A DNA stretch of 64,000 nt from Podocnemis expansa (GCA_007922195.1 ML681995.1:18438414-18502413); one strand, 5' to 3'. Shown: positions 32,588 to 45,270, counted from the first letter of the stretch. A program made the numbers and translations. Notes: generated by a model not told the origin, from the sequence alone.

Positions 32588-34680
32588 ACTGCAGCCGTTA
32601 GCCTTGGCAGTGTAGCCAGAACCAGTTCATATGGATTTTCCTTTCTCAAGGCCAGCTTCTTGGTGTATGATACATTGACAGATCTCCATCAGTCACCAAT
32701 GCTGTGTTGACTTAGGTCAGCTGAAGAGTTGTCCCTTTTGGCTCTACTGCTTACTCCATGCAGATCTTGAATAGAAATGGTTAGCCCCAAAAAACTAAAA
32801 CAAAACTGGTTCATTCATCCTGACTGGAATAGATTCCTAAAACCACCTTCACATGGCTCTACAGAAATGCATTCTAAGACTAATATAGATCCCTTCCTCG
32901 GAGGGAAATGTAGCACTGAGAAGAGGCATTATCTGTTCTTTCTAGAGTGGTCCAAATTTACTTCCTTGTTAATGTTTAACTGGCTTTATTGTGCTCATAG
33001 TCTTGCCAGGCCTTTGAGAAGCCTAGAGGGGGAACACCTACGCTGTTCTGGTGCTAAGCCAGTCTGTTCCCTTTGATGTCATCATTAAGAGGTTTCTTGT
33101 GCTGAAGCCCCAACAATTCCCTGATGCCATGTTCCAGAGGGAAGAGAAGAATAAATATGAAGAGAGACTAGAGGAGTACCTGTGCGCAATGTCACAGAGG
33201 AGGGAACATAAATCTAGGGTATGGAGGCTGGGAGTTTCTTGTACTGAAGCATTCAGCTGCCCTTGCCAGGAGGGGATCTGACATCAGGAAGCCCTTCCTG
33301 ATGCTTTTCTGTTGACAGCGTTGCTTCCCAGCACTACAGCAGCAGTACTGGCATAGTGAAGTACGTCAAACAGGTCCCTGAAGACCATCTACTGAAGGTT
33401 TGTGCGTGGAACACATGCCCTTTCCCTGTTGTTGTGCACAATGCTTTGACCAGGAAAGAAGAGCTGTGCACAGTAGGGGGCTTGGATGAATTTCTGACTG
33501 CACCCTGCCTCAGACCACCTCCCATCTACTGTAATGAGTCCTTCACCAGGACTTCAGTAAAAACTAGTTCCTGAGAGGCCACACACTTGAAGGAAGCAGG
33601 GTGATATCAGTCAATCAATCAATTATGGGGAGCTTGAGCTGCAGACTTTCCAGTGCTGCTGGCTCTTTAGATCCCCTTTTGTTTGGGCGCAGCTCCAATA
33701 ATCACTATTTCACAGGTCATAGCTGTTAATAAGTTTTCTTTTATAGATGTCCTACCCTACATAGCATGTTGTATTGGTGTCCCCTGGCCTACATAGAGAT
33801 ACAAAAAGAGGGTGCATGGCACAGCAAGAAAGCATGGCCATTTGTGTGGCATCCTGAATTCAAGAGCAGTTTCAATTTAGTGCAGCCATTGCTTCTCTTC
33901 CTGATTAGCTAGGGGAAGAATCCTATCCCTTGGGGCACACGATAGCTTCCCAGAGAGTGCTATGGTGCAGTGTCTGAATAAAATTCCATGGCTTTTTATA
34001 CATGTGCAGTTGGAACTCCGGCATTTCTTGGTATTAAATTCTTAATTGGGCAATCCTAACTTTCTTTATTACCAGGAAAATTTTTAATGGCATATGGAGA
34101 CTTGCTTGCTCTCTAGTATACAGCCTGCCATGCTTAATTTGAGCTTTTCTGTCGTTCACTTCCCTACTGACTTTATTTCCTTGGGGACAATGTATTGGAG
34201 GTGGAGCAAATAAAGTAAATGCCAGATAATTTTCTTGGGGGTAATGAACACACACTCTGTAACTTGAAAACTGCAAGAAAGCACTTATGATTTGGCAGTT
34301 GCAGACATGTCTGTCTGTGGCTCAAAACTATTAGCCCTTCATCTGCATGACTGCTTACGACTGAAGAAAAGTTTCAGACATGCACTGCTACATTGGTTGA
34401 ACCTATTCTGGTTGAGCAGATCACTGGCTGTTTTTCTGAAGATGAATCATACACAAATGCTTTGATCTGTTACTTATGCACACTTTAGAACTGCAAGATT
34501 TGTCTGCCTAAATTACATCAAGTCAACGTGTGCGGAGAGAGTTCTTTTAGTATTTTCCTCTTCTGCTGCCATTAGAGGAGGCTAACTGGTGCAGTTTAGC
34601 CTCCTATAACTCTAGTGCAATCCACCTCATTTTACCCAACAGACATCTTCCTCTTCTTAAGTTTATTTATAATTGTACCA
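32588..34680. other. No established gene; coding-like relic near 33060-33571
   Basis: Two + strand frames look less random than their surroundings: 33051-33281 (with FQREEKNKYEERLEEYL) and 33356-33574 (with VPEDHLLKVCAWN and CLRPPPIYCNESFTR). They are in different frames with no confirmed splice sites. I do not recognise the protein; a processed pseudogene is possible. Confidence 0.3.
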
Positions 34681-34689
34681 TGCTAGTAC

Positions 34690-35110
34690 CCCAAGGCTCT
34701 ATTTCAGATCAGGGCCCCTGTCTGCTCAGTGCTTTCCATACACAAGAAAAGAGAGAGACAGGCCCTGCACCCTGAATAGCTAAGGCAGACAAAAGATGGG
34801 AAGGATATTGTTGTGTGCATCTTACAGCTGAGGACCTGAGGCAGAGAGACTAAGTGTCAGATTGCTGAAGACATGTAGGCACTTTAAGATACAGCTAGGG
34901 GGATTTTTCAGACGGAAGTTCCTAACTCCTATTTAAATCAACATGAGCTAGGAACCCAATTACTTTTGAAAAATCACATTAAGCATCTGTCTGCATTTAG
35001 ATACCTAAATACCTTTCAAAATGTGGTGCCAAATGACTTACCCAGCGTTCAACAGTAAGCCAGGGGCAGAGGCAAGAATTCAACCTAGCACCACTGAGTT
35101 CAAGCCCAGT
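34690..35110. repeat. MIR/L2-type old retroposon relic
   Basis: The phrases GATCAGGGCCCCTGTCTGCT, GACAGGCCCTGCACCCTGAA and GAGGACCTGAGGCAGAGAGA match ancient amniote SINE/LINE 3' regions. It is strongly diverged. Confidence 0.55.
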
Positions 35111-35870
35111 GCATTAACCGGAACTGCAGTCTTTATCATAACAGTACTTGCTTATTTCCTCAAGTCCTTTTCTAGAGCTAGATCCTCTGGTGGCTCCCCC
35201 TACCTCTTCCATACTTTATTTATTTTTAACATACATTTATATAATGAAGTCACCGGGCTCCACCTAACATTAAACTGGTTTTAAAATAGTCTGGCTCAAC
35301 AGACTGAAGCAATCTGTGCATCACAGCTCACAGTATAGCTCCGGTATTTTAATTCCAATATTTATTACAGCACTTGGATGCTGATGAACAGTACTTGATG
35401 GCCCGCCTATAGCTGAGTTTGAAACACAATATGGTTCCAGTGTATGAGGCTGGTACCCCATTGACTGCCAGGCTTGAAACTCTGCTGCCAGTGACATCAA
35501 CTTTGCTATTGACTTCAGTGAGGCTGGAATTATACCACTGTGGTTTAAAACAACAAACATACAGAGGATTTTGCCAGCTGCCCAGATGATAGAGGGAAAA
35601 GAGCCAGAAAAGCTTGCACAAGTACATGTGTCATGCAGTGCCTGAGCACAGACAATGCCCAGCTTTCTGTGTCCTTGCTTTCCTTGGCTTCTATGCTACA
35701 TTGGGCACCATGGACAATTACTGAGAAAAGGCCAGATACTCTGGGATAGTAAACATAGCACCACAGGGCAACAGCAAAGCCAACAGAAGTCTAGCTGTGG
35801 TCTCTGCCAGTTTATAGGCACTGTACCCAGCTGTGACATTCCCGCACAGAAAGAACCACTTACTAAAATT

Positions 35871-35989
35871 GACAAGGAGTCTTGTGGCATTTTTAAAGAA
35901 TAACAAATTTATTTGTTAATCTTTAAAAGTGCCACAAGACTCCATGTTTGTTTTGCTGAACTAGACTGACATGGCTGCCCCTTTGGAAT
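35871..35989 (+). mobile_element. Penelope-like fold-back repeat (copy D), short form
   Basis: It is flanked by a perfect 11-bp duplication TTACTAAAATT (35860-35870 and 35990-36000). A left arm with GGAGTCTTGTGGCATTTTTA and a right arm with TAAAAGTGCCACAAGACTCC fold back. It ends CTGCCCCTTTGGAA. The hammerhead-like core is deleted. Confidence 0.88.
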
Positions 35990-36440
35990 TTACTAAAATT
36001 AAGATATGTTTCTTCCTTGGAAAATGATGCATCCCCTTAAACAAAAAGCAAGCCAGCAAACAAAAAACCCTCAAAGGACAAAAAGAGAACCTATCAAAAG
36101 CTGAGATGTTATGGAAGGTGTGTGGCATGTGTGGTGCACACTAAGCACTTTGAAAGGTACTGTTGGGGATTATTGCTTTAATTCACCATGCAGTCTGGAC
36201 CAAATACTTAATAAAGGCTATATTAAGAGTGGTGGAGCCTGAGGAGAGAATCTGCATTCTCCAGAGAGCTCCCAGCCTGAATAAGGCCACACAAGACAAG
36301 TTGCACTGAAGGCTGGTAATTTTAATTCATGTAACAGTTGTCACATAGTGCTTTTCTCAGGGCAGAGATTGGGCAGGGTCACTGCTGGATGGGTGATGCC
36401 ACCTCTGAAGATCGCTTCCTTATTTCAATACGGAAGCAGA

Positions 36441-36614
36441 CAGGGCCAGCGCTAGGTGGTAAGCAGGCCTTGCGTTGCAGGGGGTGCTGGCATTTGAGGG
36501 ACACCAAAAGGGGACAGTGCTGTGACACTCCCTTGATGACATCACTCATCTGCACCAGCGTCACTCTACTGCGGGGGGGGGAGAGGGGCGCCACAATCCC
36601 CAGCGCTGGCCCTG
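36441..36614. mobile_element. hAT-type MITE (CAGGGCCAGCGCT)
   Basis: The terminal repeats CAGGGCCAGCGCTAGG and CCCCAGCGCTGGCCCTG are flanked by GAAGCAGA and GAAGCGGA (7 of 8). Confidence 0.88.
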
Positions 36615-37597
36615 GAAGCGGAAGCTGAGCTGGTTTGTGGATCATTGAGGTAAATGCTAAATGAGCAGCAGGAAGTTGCACCCCTTTGTTGTTGTGGTGC
36701 CTTGGTGGCCCCATCAGCATGCCTGATTTGGGAGCACTGAGGTGAGGAATGCCCTCACTAAGCCGAAGATCCCAGTCATACAGAACTACAGAATAAATCA
36801 AACTGCCTGATGCATGTTCCACTAAAGGCTGGCTGAAAATCCTGTCAACATTGCTTGTAAACCCATTCTGTCTGTAAAGTTGGCTCACTAATCAGCTCTG
36901 CACAGGGAGTGGGAAACCCTTCTTGGGGCAGCAGTGCATATAGAGCTTTCTATAACCACCAGCAAAGGCAATCTGAAGACTACTAGGCTAAGCAGATTTC
37001 ACACGCTGCCAGGAAATAAGCCAGCACCAAGGAGCAGCAGCCCTTCGTTGGATTTACAGAGCACACCACAGGCTATGGTAGACAGCACCTTGTCCACAGT
37101 AGTTTGTTCCCATTGTCGACTGAACAGGCTCATTCCAGCAGATGACACTTTTCCTCTGGCGAAATTATTTCTGTGCTTTTCTTTAGTGCAGGGAGTGTGA
37201 ATGAGACCAAGGGAAAGCAAGTTTCAGTTGCTCTGGGGTGAAAAATCATTTCTTCAGCAGAAGTCTGTGAAATATGATGCAGGGCTACTGTTAAGTGACT
37301 GATTCAACTCTCCCTCTTAGCCAAGCTCAGCCAAGCATTGAATTATGGAGTTCGATCTATTATCATTAAGGACTGTAATCTGGATGCTTCTGTGACAGCA
37401 GCTGCTGCTGTTGGCAAGGAGATTTTATAACGCTAGCTTCATATGTAAAAATCAGTTGCTGGAAGCTTCCCTGATCTCAACTGAGGGCTGAATTGAAAGT
37501 GTAAAGTTAGGGTCAGTGAGTCTATCCAGTGGTCAGTGGCCAGTGGAGAGTAGACCTCATTCCTGCCACCGAAATATTTTGCCATTACTAATACTAA

Positions 37598-38744
37598 TGT
37601 AATCCTTCTGCCAGGGCAGGCTGACAGAACAAGGGCCGGGTTCTATATCTAGGGGGTTTCCAAGTGATATTACACCAACCAGCTCAAGCCCCCACCCAGT
37701 CATCTGGGAGATTATGCACTATTCCCTGGGCACCCCAAAAGGGTAATGCTTCCCCACTCACAAGCACAAGTCTGAGTGTAGTATACAGAACTTTTAATAG
37801 TAGTAAAAACAGAATGTAAAAAGCCAAATAACAGAAATCAGTGGTGATCTAGAAAATCAGTACAGAGCAAGGCTCTCAACGATCCACATAGCACAACAGA
37901 ACATACAAGACTTAATGGCAAAACCTGCACTGATCTAGGGAACCAGTGCTAATCAGGCTTCCAACATGATCCCACGTATCATAACAGCAAATGTAAACTC
38001 ACCAGCAAAATTAGCACTGATCTGGAGAATCAGCGCTAACTATGCTCCCAACCAACCCCAGGTTATGTAGGGAGTGTCTTTCACACCAGCAGTCTGCCAG
38101 CACCAACCACTGGTTACTCACTCCATCCACTAGCACTACCCACCACTCAGCTCACCACTAGCCCCTGTTACCAGCTACTGGTTCCACCCACTGCTCCTTT
38201 TTGGTGATTTCAGCTCAGAGAGAGATTGCCTCTCTCAGTGATTTCAGCCTTTAAATTTCAAATACCTGCAAAGAGCCCCTTCTGTTAAAATAACTAAGAA
38301 AGGCCTCAAAAGAAGTCCAGCCAGCTCTATCATTTAACAGTAGAGACTAGAGCATGAAACAAATACCTCCACACATTGGTCTGCAAGAAACCAAGCAAAT
38401 CTCATTCCTGTTTCTTTTTCCTAGGCTGAAACAGGCAGTGGCCTCTCTTCCAAGTCTCTTTATACTAAGGGTAGCTTTTACCCGTTAACTAACCCAAACA
38501 GATTTGGAACAATCGGAGAGTAGCATATCACCAAAGACAGTATTTCATATTTCCCTTCAGTAGAATTACAGATACTGACAGATTTCTGATCAGATCAACC
38601 CCAAATAAGATTACCCATATTGCCCTGCACCCATAGTGTATTTATGCTAATATATTCTTTGTGCTCATGAAAATACTAAACGTATGCCAATTAGTTGTGC
38701 CTCCTCAGAAGCTGTTAGGCACAGCTTCTAAGCCTACCTTGCAC
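37598..38744 (-). repeat. Solo LTR, endogenous retrovirus type
   Basis: 1147 bp with TG...CA ends and a 4-bp duplication CTAA (37594-37597 and 38745-38748). It is homologous in inverted orientation to 53276-54272. Shared landmarks are the paired CACTGATCTGGAGAATCAG segments and GAAGCTGTTAGGCACAGCTTC near the right end. No internal genes are present. Confidence 0.85.
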
Positions 38745-38764
38745 TAATAACACCTGCCACATAT

Positions 38765-38935
38765 GTAGCATGTTACATCTTCAGAGAATTTCACAGCAAC
38801 TGTGAGAGGCAGGTAAGTTACTCTAGGATCCCCATTTTACAAAGAGGGGAGCAAGTCAGAGAGATTAAGTGACAGCTGCAGATTACACAGCAAATGAATA
38901 GTGGAGATAGGATTGGAAGCCAGGAGCTGCTGCAT
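38765..38935 (+). repeat. MIR-like SINE
   Basis: CCCCATTTTACAAAGAGG, GAGAGATTAAGTGACAG and GATTACACAGCAAATG match the MIR core and its conserved tail. Confidence 0.75.
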
Positions 38936-39283
38936 CCCCTACATCCCTATTGGTCATTAGGGAACAGCATCCATCTGCTAGCTCTTCCTTCTAGCCCATT
39001 CTGTGTTTTCTTCCACAAGCTAGAGAACTCCAGGACTCAGAAGTAGCTGCTTCATAACTGTTTCCAGGAGTTGCTCACTTGACAGGAGGGTATTTCTGCC
39101 CAGGTCAATGTAGGCAAGAAAACAGGGAGCAGAACCTGGGACTCAAGGAGGTATGGCCTGGGAAAACAGTGCCTCAAATACAGCAGATACCCCATCCATG
39201 CTGGAGCTGGAGGACCCCTCTCTGGAAAAGACACCCCTACATTGCTGACATGGTTGGGTAATTGTGTCTGCCTACCTTTTATG

Positions 39284-39471
39284 CACTGGTTTTCAAACTT
39301 TTTTTCCTTGCGACCCAGTTGAAAAAACTCATTTATGCCCATGACCCGGCAATTACGTCTTTGAGCTATGCATTCCAGTCTTTTGGTGGTGGTGGCAGGA
39401 GGCACCATGACCCAGTGCCTGAGGGTCCGCAACCCAGTATTGGATCCCAAACCTAAGTTTGAAAACCACGG
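39284..39471. mobile_element. hAT-type MITE
   Basis: The terminal repeats CACTGGTTTTCAAAC and GTTTGAAAACCACGG are flanked by CTTTTATG and TTGTAATG (5 of 8). Confidence 0.8.
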
Positions 39472-41058
39472 TTGTAATGGATCAGGCAAAGTGCACTGGT
39501 GCCCTCTATTGGTTGGATTGTGTCAGACCTTCTTAAGTACACTGTCTATAGGCAGCTGCTTGTGGCTGAATTGCTAGAGCCATTAGTAGTTCGAAACTGG
39601 TGTCCTCTACTCCACATGCCCATGGGAGCTGTCATCAGCCAGCTGGTGAGCATGGGGGCCTATATGTTTGCAGCCATGGCTCACACAGCCTGTTTGAAGT
39701 GGGTACAGTCTGGGCAAACAGGTTTCAAATTCTGCCCTACCAGATGGTTTGTCTGCCCTGGGGAAGCAGAATGGCTGGGATTTGAACTGAGCACAGTCAA
39801 CTGACATGTTGCTGGATTAAGAGCTATTGGCATCCTTTGCATGCACCAGGTGGTTGTCATCTTATCCAAATTAAGACATGTTGTGCTGTTCTAGCTTTTA
39901 GAAAAACAGTTTTATGTACAACTCAGATGTTACCTGTTACCCTCATCTCTTCAGACTACCTTCTGAGCTTGCCACAGTACAGCTGGGCATTGCCCCCTTG
40001 CCTATATTTTTGGAACTGCAGCCATTCTAAGTGACTGCTAGTTTAAAGTGTTGAACCTGGCAGTGCTGAAGTATAATTACTTTGCTAATTGCAGGAAGAG
40101 TGGTCAGTTGGGCCTGGTTTGTATGGTACTTAATGTAATAATAGCATGAGCTATAGAGCCTCGTGTATGACAGGTATACAAATTAATAATAGTAATGCTG
40201 GTAGCCTGAGTTATGTAGGAGCATTTGTCATCAAATGAGCCATGGTAGAGACTTTCGCACAGCGCTCATGAATGTCTTATGGCTCCCTCCATCTTGGTGT
40301 CCTACTTGAATTGCAACCTCTTTAGGGTAGAGACCATTATTTTGTTAGGGGTGCAAGCACTCCCTAGCACCATAGGGCCCTGGTCCCTGCTGCCACACAA
40401 ATAAACCATAGAGAATGAGAACACACCTTCAAAGCGTGCTCAGTCCAAGACAGCTCTAGTTTGGCTCTAAAGCCTTTGTATAGTACTGGGGGGATACGGT
40501 GGTGATTTTTATCTATAGTCTTATGGATCCATTCATAATTTCATTGGGCTCACTTGTAACTTTGTTTTATGGTTCTAATCCACACTTGTACAATTTTCAC
40601 TGATGTGTAGCTTCACCCCAGTTTTGCCTTGATCTCCAGGAGCCTTAATTGATTGTTTCTTACTTTGTCAATCTTCATATGGTCTTGACTGATTGTAACA
40701 AGGTTTCTTATTGGTAATGTTGCCTCAGTCAATTTCTATTAAGTTTTAATTAATTACCTCCCATTTGTAATAGCACCCCAATAGCTGTATAGTGTCTCTG
40801 CCAATCTTTGTTTAATTTTCATTGCTTCACATTGATGGTCTTACCTTAGCATTTACAACTTTGTCACATTAGTCTTGTCAATCTCCATTTAGTTTTAGTG
40901 GATTAGAATTAGTATTTTTCTCCTAGACTGGTTGTAGCAAGCCTGGGACTCAAACCACTGCCCTTTGGGGGTCACTTGACTGCAGGGGAGCAGCACGTTC
41001 CCCTGAGGCACACAGCCTGTAGTGCTATGTGAATTTGTCTCTATTTATCTTTAAGCTC
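39472..41058. other. No gene; degenerate repeats at about 40610-40915
   Basis: Five loosely similar stretches of the form TCAATCTCCATTTAGTTTTA recur at uneven spacing of 40-90 bp. The rest shows nothing I recognise. Confidence 0.4.
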
Positions 41059-41789
41059 TGGTTATACCACTACCTTCTCCCCAGTCTCTGTAGCATTCCA
41101 TACTCCATATTGTAAATGTAGAAACTCCATTTTGTAACCAATGCACCCCATCTCGTGTAAGACCAAATAGGCTATAAGGTGTGGATGTGTGTGTAAATTA
41201 GCCCCAAGCTGCCAGCTTGTTCTGATCAACTAGGTGTGAACCAGCTGCAAGCTGTCAGCTCACCCAGCTGATGTGAGAAGCCCACCTCAACTGCTAACGA
41301 ATGTGAACACACACCTAAAAACAAAGGAATGAAGGACCTACCCCAGAAGCAGACACCCAAGAAAATAAGCTGAGGGTCACATCCACAGCTGCCTGGTGAC
41401 TAATGGTCCCAGAGCACCTGGAGTGGTGTGACAAAGCTATAAAGACTGGGTGAGATCCCAAAGCAAAAGGGGGAAACTGTTCTGCACACTACCTGGAAGA
41501 AAGGAGCGTTGGTGCGTGCCCAACAAAGACCCTGCTCCTCCTCATGTCCAGCTTCCCTGGCCAGGCAGCTACCATGAACCCCAGCAACAGACACTAGCAT
41601 GGACTCTAGCAGCAGCACCATCAGGACTGGTAATACCACAGACTGCAGAACATTGTATGGTATGCTTGGGCATGTGGATGAGTGTGTATGGACATAGGGG
41701 CAAGTTAGTTAACTCTCTTTATTTGTAATAAAGATAGCATATTGCCTTTTCCCTCCTAAAAAGATCTCAGGTACTCATTTGGTATAACA
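41059..41789 (+). repeat. Probable solo LTR
   Basis: The ends TGGTTATACC and GGTATAACA are inverted. A TATA-like AGCTATAAAGACTG lies near 41430 and a polyadenylation signal AATAAAG near 41728, in LTR order. No clean duplication was seen, so the left boundary may instead be near 41084 (TGTAGCATTCC). Confidence 0.55.
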
Positions 41790-42997
41790 GTACCTTGTTC
41801 TCCCTTCTTGTTTTAGGGGGCATGTTGATCTACTAGTTTGAGAACAGAACTGAATCTGAGGGCTCCTGGGTTCCATTTTGCTATTGCCACCATCACTGGC
41901 TTACTGAGCCACTAGGGCTAATAAAAATAGGCAAAACTTTCAAATTTAAGGTGCTTGAAGTGAGGCATCTAACTAACAGAAGGTCTGGTTTTCAGAGGAG
42001 CTCAGCTTTCAGCTCCACTCACTGCCTGTGGGACAGTCTCCTGGGCATATACCATTTCATCTCAGAAAATCAGACAAGATGCAACCAAGAAAGTGTCTGG
42101 GCTTGTGTGTGATGGAGTTTAGATTGAGGGAGATCCTGAAACAGCAGTTGAGAGAATGAATTAAGTAACAGAGTGGTAACCAGTCCAGGCACTCTATTCA
42201 TCACAGGTTTGGAACATGGGACAAGACATGACCATATAAGCTATTCACATGTATTTTGGACAGCACAAGAGATTATTCCATATGAAGATAGGGTACCTCA
42301 AGTCTTCACTGAGTGGGGCAGACTGCTGAATTATGGTCTAAATGAGAACTAAAGGAGATGGAAACAATTTCTCTTGACCTGTTTCTCAGTTTCACTTGGG
42401 TTCATTTCTCAGCCCTCCCTTACAAATATGCGTCTATTTCCCACCTCCCTCAGCGCTAACCTACTCTCATGCACTCAGCGCTTTAATTTTATGATCTATT
42501 TTTAGCATTTTCTTTAAGTTTTCTGGGATACAACTTTCTAGTGCTGCAATTTCATGCACATTTTATTAAGGCTTCTCTGCTCTGGAGTTCAGACACTGCC
42601 GGAGCCTTAAAAACAGCTGCTTCAGAGTGGAGTCTTGTAGATGTTTCTCTACTTCTCTTTCAGTTCCACTTCTTCAGTCTCGTCTTGCTCTCTCACTGCT
42701 CCCTTTTCACTAGTTTGCCACACCAGTGACAAGTGCCAAGATCATTAAACAAGATCTATTTAAATGAGATTCCTTCTATCTTTCATGAAAGGCCATCAAG
42801 ACAAGGGCCAGAAAGGAAATCTCCTTTTGTACAATGACAATCAGAAAAGTCACTCACCAGCTTGTTAATGCTCTTAGCTATGCTGCTGGTGATGTTTTAG
42901 TCTTTGGCTGTGCTCAGCGTGCATGAACAGTTGGGTTTTCATGGTTCCCCGTCCAGATGCTGGGACAGTAAGGAAAAGGAAATGCAGGCCAAATCTC
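41790..42997. other. Nothing recognised
   Basis: No gene or definable repeat was found. Confidence 0.5.
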
Positions 42998-43000
42998 ATA

Positions 43001-43381
43001 GGCTGTGTTCACACACAGGCATTATTTTGATACAAGCTGTGTCGAAACAGCTTGTATCGAAATAATGCCTTATTTCAAAATAACTTAATTTGAATTAACA
43101 GTTTGTTAATTCGAATTAAGGAAAAAGCTCAAAGTGAAATAGCAGTTTCAGGCAACAGTTATTTTGAAACAAGTCACTGTTTCGAAACATGTTCAAACTG
43201 CATTGTTTCGAAACAATATTGTTTCACCCCCCAAATGAGGTTTAAGTTGTTTCAAAACAATGCCGTTGTTCCAAAACAACGGGTGCCGTTGTTTCGAAAC
43301 AACCGTGCATCATGTGAACAAGGTATGTCTTATTTCGAAACAACCTCTGTTTCGAAATAAGAGTGCTGTGTGAACGCAGCC
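43001..43381. mobile_element. Harbinger-like palindromic MITE (TTTCGAAA type)
   Basis: The ends GGCTGTGTTCACAC and GTGTGAACGCAGCC are flanked by ATA (42998-43000 and 43382-43384). The interior is a chain of CGAAAC and GAATTA palindromes. Confidence 0.87.
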
Positions 43382-43904
43382 ATAGGCTATGTCCACACGT
43401 ACATTGTTATTTTGAAATAAGTTATTTCAAAATGAGTTAATTTGAAATAAAGTCCTTATTTTGAAATAAGTTAATTTGAATTAAGAAAATGTTAATTCGA
43501 ATTAAGGGAAAAGCTCAAAGTGAAATAGCATGTCCAAACACGAGAGGGGCACCACGGGAGGTGTGGCAACATGGCCCCCTTCCTGGGCCATGCCCCCACC
43601 CATTATAGGCTGAAAGGAAGGCACCCTGGAAAGGAGAAGGGCAAAAGTGTTATTTCAAAATAACATCCCAACAGCTGGAGAATAGGGATTCCCATGTGGT
43701 TTCCTCAGGTCAGGATCCATGGGAGAGGAGTTGGGGAGGGAGACGCAGGCCCACCTGCTCCACTGCATCTCAGCCCAGGGCCCTACCAATGACTGAGGAG
43801 AGTCACTGGGCCAGCAGGGTTTCCAACCACACCACACTGGCACCGGGCATCTCAAACTCACAGCCCTCCCTGGGCCACCTCCTCCCCGCCCCAGGTCCCA
43901 GTAC

Positions 43905-44207
43905 CTATTTCCAGAGATGGTAGGTATCCTCAGTGTCCCCTTCATAGCTGGCTTGGGGTATCCCCCCAAATTCTTCTGCATCTATTGGGGGTAGGTCCAG
44001 GTATGCCCCAGATTCCACAGCAAGAGGCAATTCCTCAAGGTCCTGGGGTCCACTCCCATCAGCCCCCTCAGCAAGGGGCAGCTCCTCAAGGTCCTGGGGT
44101 CTATAGTCTGCAGGGGTTTCCTCTTCTGCAGAGGGGAGCTCCTCCAGCTCACACAGACCATAGGTTAAAGGATCCTCAGTCTCCCCAGGGTCTGGCTCTG
44201 CAGTCAG
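43905..44207 (-). pseudogene. Open acidic-repeat frame inside the Harbinger-like element
   Basis: Minus-strand frame of 100 codons without ATG, closed by TAG at 43905-43907. It carries three related units: CELEELPSAEEETPAD, QDLEELPLAEGADGSG and QDLEELPLAVESGAY. It ends IPQASYEGDTEDTYHLWK. Codons are used coherently over 300 bp. It might be the last exon of a transposon accessory protein or a captured host exon. I do not recognise the family. Confidence 0.45.
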
Positions 44208-44409
44208 TCATTGCCTCTGGAACTTGCAGGCCTTGAAATGGCCTCCCCAGTCTGCTGCCTCCAGGTTTCCTTCCCAGTCACCCAGCCCAGGGAGGCTAGG
44301 TAGGCCATAAGCCTGGTGGGTAGAATGGTCAGCAGCCCCTCAGCAAGCTCAGGTCTGCCTTCTCTGGTCCAGCTCCAGCCAGGCCATCCTTCCCCTCCAA
44401 GAGCTCAGC

Positions 44410-44482
44410 CCCAGCTGAGCGCCTGGTCTGGGCTTTTATACTTCCCCTTCCTGTTCTGGCCCCGCCCCTCCACTTCCGGGAC
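44410..44482 (-). promoter_or_regulatory. Promoter-like block upstream of the acidic-repeat frame
   Basis: On the minus strand, in order: an ETS-like CCCGGAAGTG (44480-44471), a GC box GGAGGGGCGGGGCC (about 44470-44457) and a TATA box TATAAAAG (44440-44433). The order and spacing fit an RNA polymerase II core promoter directed toward the frame at 44207-43905. Confidence 0.5.
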
Positions 44483-44653
44483 CTAAGGGTTGCAGTTCCC
44501 CAGTCTGGCCAGGGAGGGCGTTCAGGCCAGTCCTCTGGCTCAGGCTCAGAGGGCGGCCATAGCTCCCTGCTACAGTCATGTGGACCTAATCTCTTTTATT
44601 TCAAAACAACCAGTGTTATTTTGAAACAAAAGAGACATGTGGACATACCCATA

Positions 44654-45270
44654 GAGCGTCACGTGAAGTCAGAGGAAAAGACTCTCGTTGACTTCAAGGG
44701 GTGCTGGATGATCAGGCCCATAAATCACGATCAATTGTAAAAACAACAGTTCAGGTCATTACTAAGCTATGGGACCAGAGACCAAATCCTGTCTTTTCCC
44801 TTAACAAAACATGAAAGATTGGGGTGTGCTGGTTGTGGGGAAGGAGCTTGCCCCACAGGCCATGGAGCATGGAGGAAACTATCTGTAGTGCCTGCTGCAA
44901 CCCTGGTGCTCCAGTAGCTAATGTCCTTCTGATTCCCCAACTCAGAGGAGAGCAAATGACAAGGAAATGATGTATTAGTGAGTACACTGGTCCCACTCTC
45001 GTCCTTTGCCTGACATACCACTGCATGGAAGGGACAACCTGGGCAGTGCAAGGGCTCGTGGCTGCAGATCCCTGCGTACACAGGTCCAGTGAACCCACAG
45101 GTGTGAGGAGGGTGGCAGGGAAAGCAGTGCTCCTCAGTCTGACTGGATGAAATAGCCAACCCATGGGCATCTCCATCTCTTAGCCCTGTTGTAAATGTCA
45201 ACCCACTCTCAATAGAGAGCCTTCGCTGCACAGAGCAGCTGTTTTTCACCCAAAAACAGCAGCATGAATA
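44654..45270. other. Nothing recognised
   Basis: Minus-strand frames at 44751-45249 overlap each other and show no family features. Confidence 0.5.

Larger units (their letters stand above)
43385..44650. mobile_element. Long Harbinger-like element with gene-like interior
   Basis: The ends GGCTATGTCCACAC and GTGGACATACCC are flanked by ATA (43382-43384 and 44651-44653). Palindromic ends of about 150 and 80 bp enclose roughly 1 kb of GC-rich, non-palindromic sequence. The ATA on the left is shared with the preceding element. Confidence 0.85.

Noticed and set aside
36379..36888. 169-residue minus-strand open frame
   Set aside because: It runs through a hAT MITE (36441-36614) and has no domain features; it is a chance frame.
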